DNA of 64,000 nucleotides from Falciphora oryzae. Lineage: Eukaryota > Ascomycota > Sordariomycetes > Magnaporthales > Magnaporthaceae. Every line of letters starts with the position of its first letter. Position 1 is the stretch's first letter. Below are positions 30,506-40,430 of this stretch, piece after piece. The stretch is from NCBI GenBank assembly GCA_000733355.1, contig JNVV01000005.1, positions 1,743,132 to 1,807,131 on the forward strand, read 5' to 3'. The position numbers and the translations under genes were made by a program. Below the pieces are notes generated by a model. That model did not search any database, was not told the DNA's origin, and saw only the letters and a program-made list of their open reading frames with translations.

Positions 30506-31488
30506 TCACAGACGTATCTTGCCCTCAGTGCTATCTCCCATCACTTCCAGGCCCGGCTCGACCCCATCGGTGCCATTCTTCTCCAAAGCTGCCTGGTAGG
30601 CACTGACAAGCCGGCCGTCCGGCAGCTCGACCTCTGTCTTGCGGACGTGGTGCAGGACGAACGGGTAAATGGCGTCTGGAATGACAAACAGCGCGCTGAG
30701 GAAAATCGCAAACGGGTTGACGAAAAAGCTGTGGGCTTCGGGCCAGCACCACCACATGACGGCATAGAGCACAACCAGTCCGGTAAAGGACCCAAGCGCC
30801 CGGACGAACCTGTCCAAACAATGTGTCAGATCTCCACGTTCCTCCATCGTCCGAGCGGTGTCCAAGCCCGCCTTGCCTCGCAGGAGGTAATCCCCTAGCC
30901 AACTTACCAGATCGCGTAGCTGACGCCGCCGCTGTGGCCTCTCGACACCAGCATGGCCAAGCTGCCGGCGCTGATGTACGCCTGGGGGATCAGCGCGCTC
31001 CAGTACGCCATCTCCATGACGTCGTACCCCTCCTGGTGGCGGTACCACTTGCCCGTCTTGTCGCCGTGGCCGACCCCCGGCCTCGACACCCACCACTCGG
31101 CAAAGGCGTAGTTGCCCCACACGGCGGCCGCGGTTAACGAAATGAGGGTGAAGAGCATGTTCTTGCCGATCCAGGGGTTGGACATCTTCCAGTCGTAGGG
31201 CGCGTAGACGACCGTCGTGTACACCATGCCCAGGTCGAGGAAGAACCAGGCGGCCAGACCCGCGAACTCGATGGGGTGCTCGGCCACGTAGAAGGCGTAG
31301 ATGATCTCCCAGGACCAGTTGAGGACCGTGGCCATCAGGGGCATCCCGTACGATTTCGTTTTGATGGACCGGATGGTGATGAGGATGTAGGTGGCGTACC
31401 AGCATACCGCCCCGATGCCGAGCACCAATGTCGACACGACGGGCAGCCATGCCGGCACGTGTGGAGGGGGTGTATCGTTCAGGCCCAT
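30506..31488 (-). CDS. Integral membrane protein related to PaxB/Pyr4-type terpene cyclases
   Basis: Two exons, 31488-30908 and 30809-30506. The 98-nt intron (GTAAGT...CAG) joins in phase 2, giving 294 residues. About seven membrane helices are visible. The pattern SYGMPLM...WSWEIIYA, the LDLGMVYTTVVYAPYDW segment and the C-terminal GGVSYAIW...WPEA match the layout of the PaxB/Pyr4/AtmB family. In secondary-metabolite clusters these ER-membrane enzymes cyclise prenylated or epoxidised intermediates by protonation; Trp-Glu and Asp residues in the helices are considered catalytic. No prenyltransferase, epoxidase or polyketide synthase is in the window, so this is an orphan homologue whose role may differ. 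Family assignment is good; activity is inferred. Confidence 0.75.
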
Positions 31489-31781
31489 GGTGACAAGACA
31501 AACGGGTCAAGCTGAAGAGAATGAGACGGGGGAGACAATACTGTGAGGCCAGTCTCGGTGGCCTACTCAGGTGAACATTTGGTGGGTGTCCTCTCTTATT
31601 ACTTGTATCCTACGTGCTCAGGCCTTTCATCTCGAGTTCCTATCACCACGACCGCGCGTCACGGGCAGGGCACTTGCATTTCGGGTATCACAGTAAGCAC
31701 CTTGACCCGGCAACCATCTGGACCCGTCTGACCGACAATCGCAGCCTACCTAGGATTTCCCCCAGTTCGGTGACCGTCCCT

Positions 31782-32680
31782 TTACACGCGGGGTGCGGAC
31801 GACTCTGCTTTCGGCCCAGCCTCCTCCTTCTTCGTCTCCTCTGCCTTTGCGACAGCCTCTTTCTGCTTCTCCTCCACCCACTCCCACACCTTCTTCATCG
31901 AGTACTCGTCGTGCTTCTGCTCCGACGTGCGGAACAACCCCTCGCAGAAGCCAGGGGATCCCGCGGACCGCAGAGGCGCTCCCCAGACACCGCAAGACCC
32001 GAAGTCGATCAGGATAGCCTCGCCCTGCTTGCCTATCATTACGTTATGCGGATTGATGTCGTTATAGGCGAGCCCAAGGCTATGCAGGAACGAGACGGCC
32101 GACTCCAGCTCGGCCATCATCTTATCCCGGTCCAGGCGCGCGAACTCCTCGGGCTTCATGGCCAAAAGCCCGTCGAGGCTCCACTTGTGCTTCTCCAGCA
32201 CGAGGCCGGTGATGCGGCCCCGATTGACGCGGCTGCCGTAGTAGGTGATGATGTTGGGGTGCGGCCCCTGGGGCGCAGATGCGATGCGTTCTATGTTGAT
32301 GGTCTCGTCGAGGACGTCTTTGGGCACGTCGTAGCGATGGTGTTCGTGGGCTTCTCGCCGTTCGTACTGCGTGAGCCCGGGTCCCTTGATATGAACGGGC
32401 GCAGGGGGAGTGTCGGGCGCGATTGTCAGCCGAGCGCCCGAAGGGACCAGGGGAAACAGATGCACGTCTGGGACGAGCTCGGTTCCCGCCTGGATCTCGT
32501 CGAGCGACCCTCGCGCCGGCCTTTTCCCAGGACCATGCCATTATAGACACGGTCGTCGGGTGTGATGAGGAACCAAGACGTGGTGGTTTCGCCGGTGTCA
32601 GGATCGTAAGCCTCTGTCACTTTATCCAGGTCGTGCCAGCCAGAGATATGTGGATGTTGTGTCGCCGAAGTCACGTCCAT
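31782..32680 (-). pseudogene. Protein kinase-like gene with one frameshift
   Basis: The N-terminal part opens at 32680 (MDVTSATQHPHISGWHDLDK) and runs to GMVLGKGRREG near 32511. The family sequence then resumes in another frame as SLDEIQAGTELVPDVHLF and continues to the stop at 31782. Motifs downstream are YNDINPHNVM (catalytic-loop equivalent, HRD replaced by YND) and LIDFGSCG (DFG intact), followed by a C-terminal Lys/Glu coiled region. This matches a fungal kinase group often found as degenerate or non-self-recognition-associated copies. A net +1/-2 change near 32505-32515 breaks it; no intron fits such a short distance. Sequencing error is possible. Confidence 0.7.
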
Positions 32681-34646
32681 GTTGGCCGTGTCTACCCGTA
32701 TTGCTTCCTTGTTGCTTCGTGGCTCTGCGTGTGATGAGGGTGATCAGACTTGAAGAAGAGGGATCGGAGGGAAGAGATCAGTCCGGCGTTCCTTGCTCGA
32801 AATCCGGGGCGAGGTGTCCGCTGAAATACGTCAAGACAGACGGCTCCAAGGGTGGGTCAGGAGCACGAGAGGAAGGCCAGCCAACTGGCCGTGTTACGAG
32901 ACGCCAATAGCGAGGAGGCCTCCCACTCTCACCACACTTCCCACTCGCTGCATCACACCATTTGTTGACTTTGCACAATCCCCCGGGCCCAACCGTATCC
33001 TGGGTTGCCCGCGCTTAATCTGTACCGATTATTTGGAGCACATCCAATGTGTTACTAGCGCCAACAGCGAGAGGAGTATGTGAAAACAAAAACGAAATGA
33101 AGAGAAACACGAAGGGGTGGGTTTTATGTTGGGCGCGAGGAAGAAAAGGAGTAGAATGCACCAAATTTGTCGAATCCGTGCCCAATTCCTTTTGTGTCTC
33201 CAATCGACCAAAGTCACTCCGCACAAGTTTGAAGCTCCGAACCTTTCCGACTAACGGGGAGCAAGACAACAACAAAGGATTGATTATCTCGCCTGAGCGA
33301 GATCCAAACAACCGTGGCTCACTGTCCAAAAGCAACATTCAGGTGGTTCTGGCCCTCTCGTAGCCGTCGCAAAAGTAAAGGTTGACTAGCCGCGCGTTGT
33401 GCAGAGGCAAGCTTGGCGAGGCTGGCCAGCCAGGCTTGAGCCAGGCTTGAAAACCTGACCTTTCCTCGATAAAGTGACGCGTTGGAGGACTCACACACCC
33501 AGTACAGGAAACAAGTAAAGTAGAGCCATAAAGATAGACGGGGTTTCTATCACTTGATGTGTTAAAGCATTCACGCGACTAAGCACCGCAGATGGGCCGG
33601 CCAGATGAGACACGAAGCTTGTCAGGTACTCCCGATCCATATAAATTGTGTTTTGCTTTCCTTCTCCTCAATCCTGTTCGCCAAGCCACCTATCATCCAT
33701 AATCTCTTCCCATCGGGCCACCTGCTATTCCCAGAGCCAGCCTTTGCCTCCCTGATGATCGGGATCATCCCCATACATATCCCGTATCCTCATTTCTCCC
33801 TGCCGGCCAAATCTCGCATTTGATACACCATGTAAGCGCAGCTCGGCGAGACAGGCACTTTTGCAGCCAATGCTCATCACAGCTCTGTATAAACTAGGTG
33901 CCTCTCCGACCACACGTATAGAACGGTCTACCACCCCGACGGGACCTCGTATACCGTAGAGATGCGCACTTTTAACGACTGCAAGCAGTCTGACTGCCGT
34001 GTGTCTATGTACTATATCCCCCCACGGCGGTTCTAAGGTAAATAATACATCTTGAGGTCATACAATACCATGCCCTATGAAGCACTGTCCGTTACTCCAA
34101 ACTAGGTGTAGAATTTTGGTCCCGGCCATGGGGGAACACGCCGGGAAAGGAGAAAATTTTGACTCTGTTCACGGTGACCTTCCGGCCCCAAGAAAGAATT
34201 CTCCATGGTTTGTTATTATGCCGCCTTGGCATCGGACAGGGTGCGGCTAAACACCTTTCGATGGCCGGGAAAAGCAGGCCCCAGCAAAATCGGGAAGCAA
34301 ATTGTCCCTTCCGCTTTCCGGGCCCAAGACTCGGCAATCTTGATGGGCAGACCCTCCTGCAATTCGACGGCAAAAAAACAGACTTGGCTCCTAATACGGG
34401 TGCTCCCATTTCTATCTGCCGGACGATCTTGATATTAATGTAGCATTTGACCCCATCATGACGACGCATGCCGGAGAGGGGATCTTCCCCTCACGCAGAA
34501 CCAGCCTCGACAGATGCTGTATAAATCCCTCCGAGAGAACCATTGACCAAGAGATGTAGGTCTTCTGCCTCGACGAACCCATCCATCACCTTGCGCGAGC
34601 CCCTCACACCAAGTATACAGGTCCCGGTTCATTGTGCGACAACAAA
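32681..34646. other. 2-kb region with no supported gene
   Basis: Short frames on both strands only, moderately AT-rich from 33000 to 34100. The part just before 34647 contains TATAAAT (34511) and is probably the promoter of the secreted hydrolase. Confidence 0.4.
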
Positions 34647-35728
34647 ATGAAGCTACTTCTTCTTTCAGCCCTGCTGGCCGTTGGCCATGGCGCACCTCCC
34701 ACCAGCAAGTATCTTGACGCGAGACAAGCTTCGGTTAGTCTCGGCACTGGCGGACAAAAGACAAGGAGGAAGCTGAGACTGACATAGATCCGCAGGCTGG
34801 GGGCACGGGCAAATATCCGGCGGTAAGTCCTACGCATGGTATCCAGCCCTGTCTGTCCAGAGTGAATCTGGTCCTGAACAGAGATGGGATGGGCACGCAG
34901 GATGCTAAACAGCGTGGGCTAACCCAAAAAAAAAAAAAAAAAAAACAACCGCCAGGTCTATACCACCGACTCCTCCCTCCCAGCGCACACCATCTACGCT
35001 CCGAAATCCGCCCCCCAGGGCGTCATCCTCCCCGTCATGGTCTGGGGCAACGGTGGCTGCGCGGCCAACGGGCTGTCCTTCCGCGTCTTCCTGACCGAGA
35101 TCGCGTCGCACGGCTACATCATCATCGCCAGCGGCGCGCCAAACGGCCAGGGGTCCACGACGTCCAAGCAGATGCGGGACGCGATCGACTGGATCTCGGC
35201 CAGGGCGGGGACCGCGGGGACGCCCTACGCCGCCGTCGACAAGACCAAGGTCGCGGCCGCGGGCATGAGCTGCGGCGGCGTCGAGGCGTACGACCAGAAG
35301 GACGACGCGAGAGTGACGACGCTGGGCATCTTCAACTCGGGCCTGCTGCAGAACACCGGGGCGGCGGCGACCATCAAGAAGCCCATCTTCTTCTTCCTTG
35401 GCGGGACTTCGGACATTGCGTACCAGAACGTGGGCAGTCCCGTGCGCCATATTCTTCGTCGGAGCTTTGCTGACATGATAATCTGCAGGGAGAACGGGAC
35501 TACAAAAACCTCCCGACCGGCACGCCCAGCTGGAAGGGAAACCTCCCGGTGGGCCATGGGGGCACCTACTACGAGGCGAACGGCGGCAAGTTCGGCAAGG
35601 CGGCGGTCCACTGGCTCAACTGGGTGCTCAAGGGGAACGTCACGGCTGGGGCCTACTTTAAGACGTCGGCTGCCGCTGCTGACGGGTTTACTGTGGAGAG
35701 CAAGAGCCTCGGCAAGTTGCCGGCGTAA
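34647..35728 (+). CDS. Secreted alpha/beta-hydrolase
   Basis: Four exons: 34647-34733, 34796-34822 (a 27-nt microexon), 34956-35429 and 35489-35728, all joining in phase 0 with GT/AG introns, giving 275 residues. MKLLLLSALLAVGHG is a signal peptide. The mature enzyme has an oxyanion-region motif MVWGNGGC, a nucleophile elbow GMSCGG with Ser143, a likely Asp near 191 (GGTSDIAY) and a catalytic His219 in VGHGGTY. The layout suits a secreted esterase of the dienelactone-hydrolase or cutinase-like superfamily; the substrate is unknown. The second intron holds a pure A20 tract (34926-34945). The last 50 residues carry an Asn glycosylation site (GNVT). Confidence 0.87.
34926..34945 (+). repeat. Poly-A tract inside an intron
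   Basis: Twenty consecutive A residues within intron 2 of the secreted hydrolase gene, close to its 3' splice site. Confidence 0.85.
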
Positions 35729-36028
35729 GCCAAGACCAAACCGCAAGCCAACGCGCGGGTGATGTAGATTGATTGCGTTGGCATCACTTCCTTGTAGTCA
35801 GTCACTTACAGAACCCGAGAAGGCGAGTCTGTCACTGAAAGGCACAAATTAGGTAGATGAAGCGGCTCGCCCGACGACGAATGCATAAAGCTAGTTCTCC
35901 AGCCCAGTAACTTGGCAAAGCAGCGTGGCACTACCCCTTGATGCCCATACACCCTCAACAAAAACCGCGCGTGCAAAACCAAGTCACACGCACTGATAGA
36001 GGACCCTGACGCGATACAATATCTCACA
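35729..36028. other. Intergenic, no gene seen
   Basis: It probably contains the hydrolase 3' UTR. No repeats or RNA genes are seen. Confidence 0.4.
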
Positions 36029-36277
36029 ATGCCGTATGACGATGGCGAGGAGTTCTCGTGCCACCCACCGCGCCCTGGATCCGGCAGGCGCGGCGGCCGC
36101 CACGGAGGCACCGACTACAGCTCGAGCCGGGGCGGGTATCGCCAGGGGCAGTGGAGCTCGCACGAGGATGATCTGTCCGACTCTGACAGCGACAGCAGTT
36201 CCGACAGCAGCTGGTCGGGCACATCGGGAAGCACTACCGCCAGCGAAGACACCCTGAAGCCGAAGAAGGAGGAGTGA
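36029..36277 (+). CDS. Possible small low-complexity protein, 82 codons
   Basis: The frame begins MPYDDGEEFSCHPP, then has Gly/Arg-rich (GSGRRGGRHGG) and Ser/Asp-rich (DLSDSDSDSSSDSSWSG) stretches, and ends KPKKEE. No domain or partner is recognised. Its position between two convergent genes leaves room for an independent short transcript, but a chance frame cannot be excluded. Confidence 0.3.
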   Translation: MPYDDGEEFSCHPPRPGSGRRGGRHGGTDYSSSRGGYRQGQWSSHEDDLSDSDSDSSSDSSWSGTSGSTTASEDTLKPKKEE

Positions 36278-36410
36278 TCTGCTACCGATAGTCTGCCTGC
36301 CTGGCTGTGCGGGTTAGTAATAGTTGGTCGACACGATCTTCGACACGCTGCACATGGCTGGGATTTTCGCTCTAGCTAGAACATAGTGTCACATGATTCC
36401 AATAGATCAT

Positions 36411-37664
36411 TTATCGAACAGTTGCCCCAGTCAGAGTCTTGACCGTGCAGACCTTGCCATCCTCGGTGATCAGCTTGCCCAGGCCCTCCTTGCCAAGCTC
36501 CTTGACAACGCCGGCGTCAAAGCCAACCTCGAGACCGTCAGTGGTGGTGAATCCAGGCTGGAACATCTCCCAGATCTTCTTCTTGGGGTTCAGCTGCTTC
36601 TCAGGCTCGCCATTCCAGCCGTCAAAGAAGACCCGGGCGCCGGCGGGCGCGTCGGCTGGGGGGTTGACCAGCTCGACGGGGCCCTTGTGGTCGTCCACCT
36701 CGCCCTCCTTGAGGCGCGGCGACGCGGCCAGGACCATGGCGCACGACTTGACGCCGCGCATCTTGACGGGCTTGAGGTTGCATACTACCACGACCTTGCG
36801 GCCCTGCATCTCCTCGAGCGGCACCAGGCCGTTGAGGCCCGAGCAGACGGTGCGCACCACCTGGCCCTCGTACTCCTCCGTGTCCGGGGTGCCGGCCGGG
36901 TCGCCCATGGCGATGGTCGACACGTACAAGCTGTCGGCTTCGGGATGCTTGATGGCCTTGAGGATGTGGCCGATGCGCAGGTCGATCAGGGCGGGTGATG
37001 GCGGCGCGGCGGCGGCGGCGGCGGCGGCCTTCTGCGGCTTGGGCGCCTTCTCCTTCTTCTCCTTCTTCTTTTGATTGCCCCCCTCGGCTGCGGTGCCCTC
37101 ACCCGCAACGGCGGCGACGACCTTGTCCTTGGCCTCGGCGACCTTGCCGGCGGCCTTGGACGCAGCCTCCTTGGTGCGGTCCACAACCGTCTTGCTCTCC
37201 GCGGGCTTGCTGTCAGGGGCACCACCGCCGGCGGCAGCAGCCTTCTCCTTCTTCAGCCGCTCCTTCTCGGCCTTGGCTTCCTCGGGCGACTTGACGTAGA
37301 GGACCTCGTCGAGGTTCACGCTGATCTTGTCCGCGTCGGCGACATCGAGCCCGAAGATACCAGCGCTGTTCTGGACGAAGTCGAGGTGGCGGACAATGTG
37401 CGGGCGACCCTCCTTGCCGGTGCGCTGCTCGGCAGACCAGGCCTTGACGGCGGGGGCCAGGGCCTTGTAGAGCTCGACGTCCGCGGAGCTGGGCTTGGAG
37501 CTGAGCACGGTGGTCCGCGAGGACAGGTGCGTGTTGAGGGCGTCGAGGATGGAGGCGTCGGGGCCGGTCGAGGCCTGCGCGGCGAGGCGCTCAGCAGTGG
37601 TCTGCCATTGGGCGATCTCGGCCTGCTCGGCAGGCGTGTAGGTCTGCTTCGCGATAGCCGCCAT
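36411..37664 (-). CDS. ARC1: Arc1-like aminoacyl-tRNA synthetase cofactor with EMAP II domain
   Basis: A single exon of 417 residues from the ATG at 37664 (MAAIAKQTYTPAEQAEI). Residues 1-130 form the GST-like N-terminal domain. Residues about 150-230 are a Lys/Ala-rich linker (EKERLKKEKAAAA, KKKEKKEKAPKPQKAAAAA). From about 235 the OB-fold tRNA-binding domain follows (LIDLRIGHILKAIKHPEADS, TVCSGLNGLVPLEEM, VCNLKPVKMRGVKSCAM). Arc1 binds tRNA and anchors methionyl- and glutamyl-tRNA synthetases in the cytosol. The frame stays open for 72 codons upstream, including a basic, Ser-rich stretch; this may be 5' UTR, so the conserved start is preferred. Recognition of the family is firm. Confidence 0.93.
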   Translation of the reverse strand: MAAIAKQTYTPAEQAEIAQWQTTAERLAAQASTGPDASILDALNTHLSSRTTVLSSKPSSADVELYKALAPAVKAWSAEQRTGKEGRPHIVRHLDFVQNSAGIFGLDVADADKISVNLDEVLYVKSPEEAKAEKERLKKEKAAAAGGGAPDSKPAESKTVVDRTKEAASKAAGKVAEAKDKVVAAVAGEGTAAEGGNQKKKEKKEKAPKPQKAAAAAAAAPPSPALIDLRIGHILKAIKHPEADSLYVSTIAMGDPAGTPDTEEYEGQVVRTVCSGLNGLVPLEEMQGRKVVVVCNLKPVKMRGVKSCAMVLAASPRLKEGEVDDHKGPVELVNPPADAPAGARVFFDGWNGEPEKQLNPKKKIWEMFQPGFTTTDGLEVGFDAGVVKELGKEGLGKLITEDGKVCTVKTLTGATVR

Positions 37665-38249
37665 CTTGCTCGGGATGTGGACTCGGCGGGCTAGGGAGAA
37701 GGCTCGGAGGAGGGTCGCGGAGGAGGGCACGCGGCGTAGGGGGCAGAGGGACGTCAGTTTGGGCGACAGGGCAGCGCCGAGTTCAGCTACGAGTATCAGG
37801 GTGTAACTGATGGCGCAATGCACTCGAGAGACTCTATGATAGGGTATAGAAGGGGCTGACACGAGGACAGGGAAGGACAATGCTGTGCCTGGCTGTGACG
37901 TCTGTTGTCTGGTGGTGGTGTAGTCACAAAATTTCGACCGCGGGGTAGCTGTGACGGGCAGTTCGGCCCCACTTTTCTACGTCACGATGGTGGGGGCGGG
38001 TCTCGAGCGTGCCAATCTGCGCGGAGAGCAAGCATCCATGGAGGACAAACACTTGAATAATTGGATCAGCACAAAGACGTTTGTCCAGCTTTTTTGGCCT
38101 GTGAAAGCTCCATAATAGCTTGACGCTTTGAATGCCTCTTTGTACATACAAATGGTTCTTTCAGACCGCCGTCATGAGGACTCTTCTAAATACAGCGGGC
38201 TTCGCTGTTTCCTTCCACTGTTCGTTGACGACCTCCCTCTACTCTAGCC
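37665..38249. other. Intergenic, no gene seen
   Basis: Promoter side of the ARC1-like gene and upstream flank of the 21-bp repeat array. No RNA gene or terminal repeat is seen. Confidence 0.4.
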
Positions 38250-38642
38250 ATGTATATCAAGACCGCAGCCGTGGAGCTCAAGACCCTAGTCATCCATGGT
38301 TTTAAGACCATCGGGTGGCGCATGCATCTTAGGACGCTGGCCATCAGCCTCCAAACCTCCGCCATAGGTCTCAAGGCTGAAATATACACGGGTCTCAGGA
38401 CCTCAGTCAGAGGTCTCAAAACCCTAGCCACATGTCTCCAGACCCTAGCCACGGGTCTGAAGACCTTGGCCATTAACCTCAAGACTGTGCAATACATGGT
38501 GGTTGCCTCGGCCACTTACGCACTGGTTTTCGCCCCCCCGGAAACCCTGGCTCCCGACGAGACGACAATTCCGTGGTCAATACCGCCGTTTCACTGGGCC
38601 TGTCCGCCCGGTACGCGCGTTTGCCAATGCTTTGTGGTCTGA
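38250..38642 (+). CDS. Possible 130-codon heptad-repeat protein
   Basis: The open frame covers a 21-bp minisatellite, so it reads as heptads such as GLKTLAT, CLQTLAT and NLKTVQY with Leu at positions a and d, the pattern of a coiled coil. The last 40 residues are non-repetitive and Pro-rich. No homologue family is recognised. Because any 21-bp repeat gives an open heptad pattern, the opposite strand is also open (38186-38515), and expression is not shown. Treat as a candidate de novo gene. Confidence 0.3.
   Translation: MYIKTAAVELKTLVIHGFKTIGWRMHLRTLAISLQTSAIGLKAEIYTGLRTSVRGLKTLATCLQTLATGLKTLAINLKTVQYMVVASATYALVFAPPETLAPDETTIPWSIPPFHWACPPGTRVCQCFVV
38265..38490. repeat. 21-bp imperfect tandem repeat, about nine or ten units
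   Basis: Units resemble GGTCTCAAGACCCTAGCCAC plus one base, with increasing order toward the right end, where units near 38413, 38434 and 38455 differ from one another by only a few substitutions. The period equals seven codons, so all six frames stay repetitive. Confidence 0.75.
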
Positions 38643-39189
38643 TGGGATTTTTTATCCGCTGCCTCGTTTGCATCTTTTATCTACTAAACTGAATCCATCT
38701 TCTCAACAATCTCCTCCGCCTCTTTCAATGCTGGCCTCTCTCAAAACAACGAGCCGCCGCGTCATTCAACGACCCCTTCCTAATGCGACCCATGCCTAGC
38801 CACGCTACTGCGGCATCATCACCAGACCATGCAGCCTACAGGCCCACAGGGGACACCGGTGAGTTATGGTGCAAACATCGTCGGGCCGCTGGTGCTTAGC
38901 GTAACGGCCACGTCCCCGCTAGCAACACCCCAGAGATGATATCGCTCTTGCGATAGTTGGGATACGTCACCTCCCAGATGACGGTGTTTCTGTCACGTAC
39001 TGGTGTTTGTCATATGCACCAACTCCGCGTGACATGACGCCCAACAAGCCTGAGTGAGAGGAGCGGAGCCCTCACGCTGTCGTGCGCATATAAGTCACGG
39101 CCATCAAGGTGTCACTTTGAGGGGTTGGTGGCTCCAAGCGATCCAATACAAATAAGCAGAGCCACCTCGACTTCCTCCCTCGCCCTCTC
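38643..39189. other. Intergenic, no gene seen
   Basis: Region between the heptad repeat and the nicotianamine synthase-like gene. The last 150 bp probably carry its promoter; no element is recognised. Confidence 0.4.
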
Positions 39190-40339
39190 GTGGCCGATGC
39201 CCAGGCTCTGGTGACTCCTGACAGAGAAATGGCCGTTATGTCCTCCATCCCCACCAAGCTCTCCTATCGCCGCCAGTCCAAGGGCAGCCAGGCGATAGCC
39301 GAGACAGCCCAAGATGCCGCCGATCGGATCGTTGACGCCTACACCGCCCTGGCCAAAGAGAGCTCTCTTGCCCCATGCCCATCCGTCAACGCCATCCTGT
39401 CGGGCTTGGTCAAGCTATGCTCCGAGATCCACGACCAGGAGACCGTGGATATGGTGAGGAGCAGAGCTCCACAAAACTTGCAGGAGGCCACGAGACGTGA
39501 TTTCTGACATGACACTTTAGATACTCCGAGACGAGCGGGTCGAAACGGTCCTGCCCGAGCTGCGGCGATTCTGCGCCGACTCCGAGTTCCTGCTAGAGCG
39601 TCACTGGGCCGAGTGGGTGCAGAGCGACGAGGACAGGGACCTTTCCGCTAATGTCTGGGACCGCCTCAGCAAGTTTCCCTACTACAGCAACTACGTTGAG
39701 CTAGTGCGAATAGAGCTCGCCGCACTCTTCACCGTCTTGCCTTCGCCTCCGACCAAGATTGCCTACATCGGCTCGGGGCCCATGCCCTTGACATCCATCT
39801 GTACCATGCAGGCACTAAACGGCGACGGCTCCCCATGGGGCGAATGGGAGGGACTCCCCTTGCTGGAGATCCTCAACGTCGACTGCGACGACACCGCTCT
39901 GAGAATTTCAAGGAACATGGCAAGCCAGCTGGGCCTGACGGAGCAAGGCATGGGATTCATCAAGGCCGACGCCCATGACTTTAATCTGGATCTCTCCGGG
40001 TACCAGGTCGTCTATCTCGCTGCTCTTGTTGGCTCGACCAACGAGGAGAAGGAGAGGTGCATTGTCAACGTCGCCAGCCGCATGGATCCTGGCGCCGTTA
40101 TCCTGACAAGGTCTGCCTGGGGGCTTCGCAAGTGCTTGTACCCGGTAAGTACATCTAGAGGCAGCAGTAGAACTGATACATAGGCAGCATATTCGATGGG
40201 CGACTAACACTGTTTGTAGGAGCTGCAAATCAGCCGGCCTGCGCTTTTGCAGTGTCTTGACATTTGCCTTGTGTTGCATCCGTACGGGGCCGTGGTGAAC
40301 TCCGTCATGGTCGCCAAAGTTAAGCAGAGGCCAGGGTAG
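39190..40339 (+). CDS. Nicotianamine synthase-like protein
   Basis: Three exons: 39190-39453, 39521-40144 and 40220-40339, joined in phase 0 through introns of 67 and 75 nt, giving 335 residues. The SAM-binding segment IAYIGSGPMPLTSI, the downstream NVDCDDTALRISRNMAS, and the DLSGYQVVYLAALVG block are typical of the NAS family, which condenses S-adenosylmethionine aminopropyl groups into nicotianamine, a chelator of iron, zinc and nickel. Filamentous ascomycetes have single-copy relatives, and Neurospora makes nicotianamine. It is cytosolic, with no signal peptide. A second ATG at 39229 is possible. A siderophore transporter lies 26 kb away in the window, too far to infer a cluster. Confidence 0.87.
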
Positions 40340-40430
40340 CTGGTTGGGAGTGCTTCGCCTTTGTGCAGCAGGAACCAAAGATACCAGGAAGGTAGTTAAT
40401 ATCAATTAATGGTTTATGTGGTTGTTGCAA

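Noticed and set aside
29697..31488. A secondary-metabolite cluster around the membrane cyclase relative
   Set aside because: Only a VOC-fold gene adjoins it; no backbone enzyme, prenyltransferase or oxygenase is found in the window.
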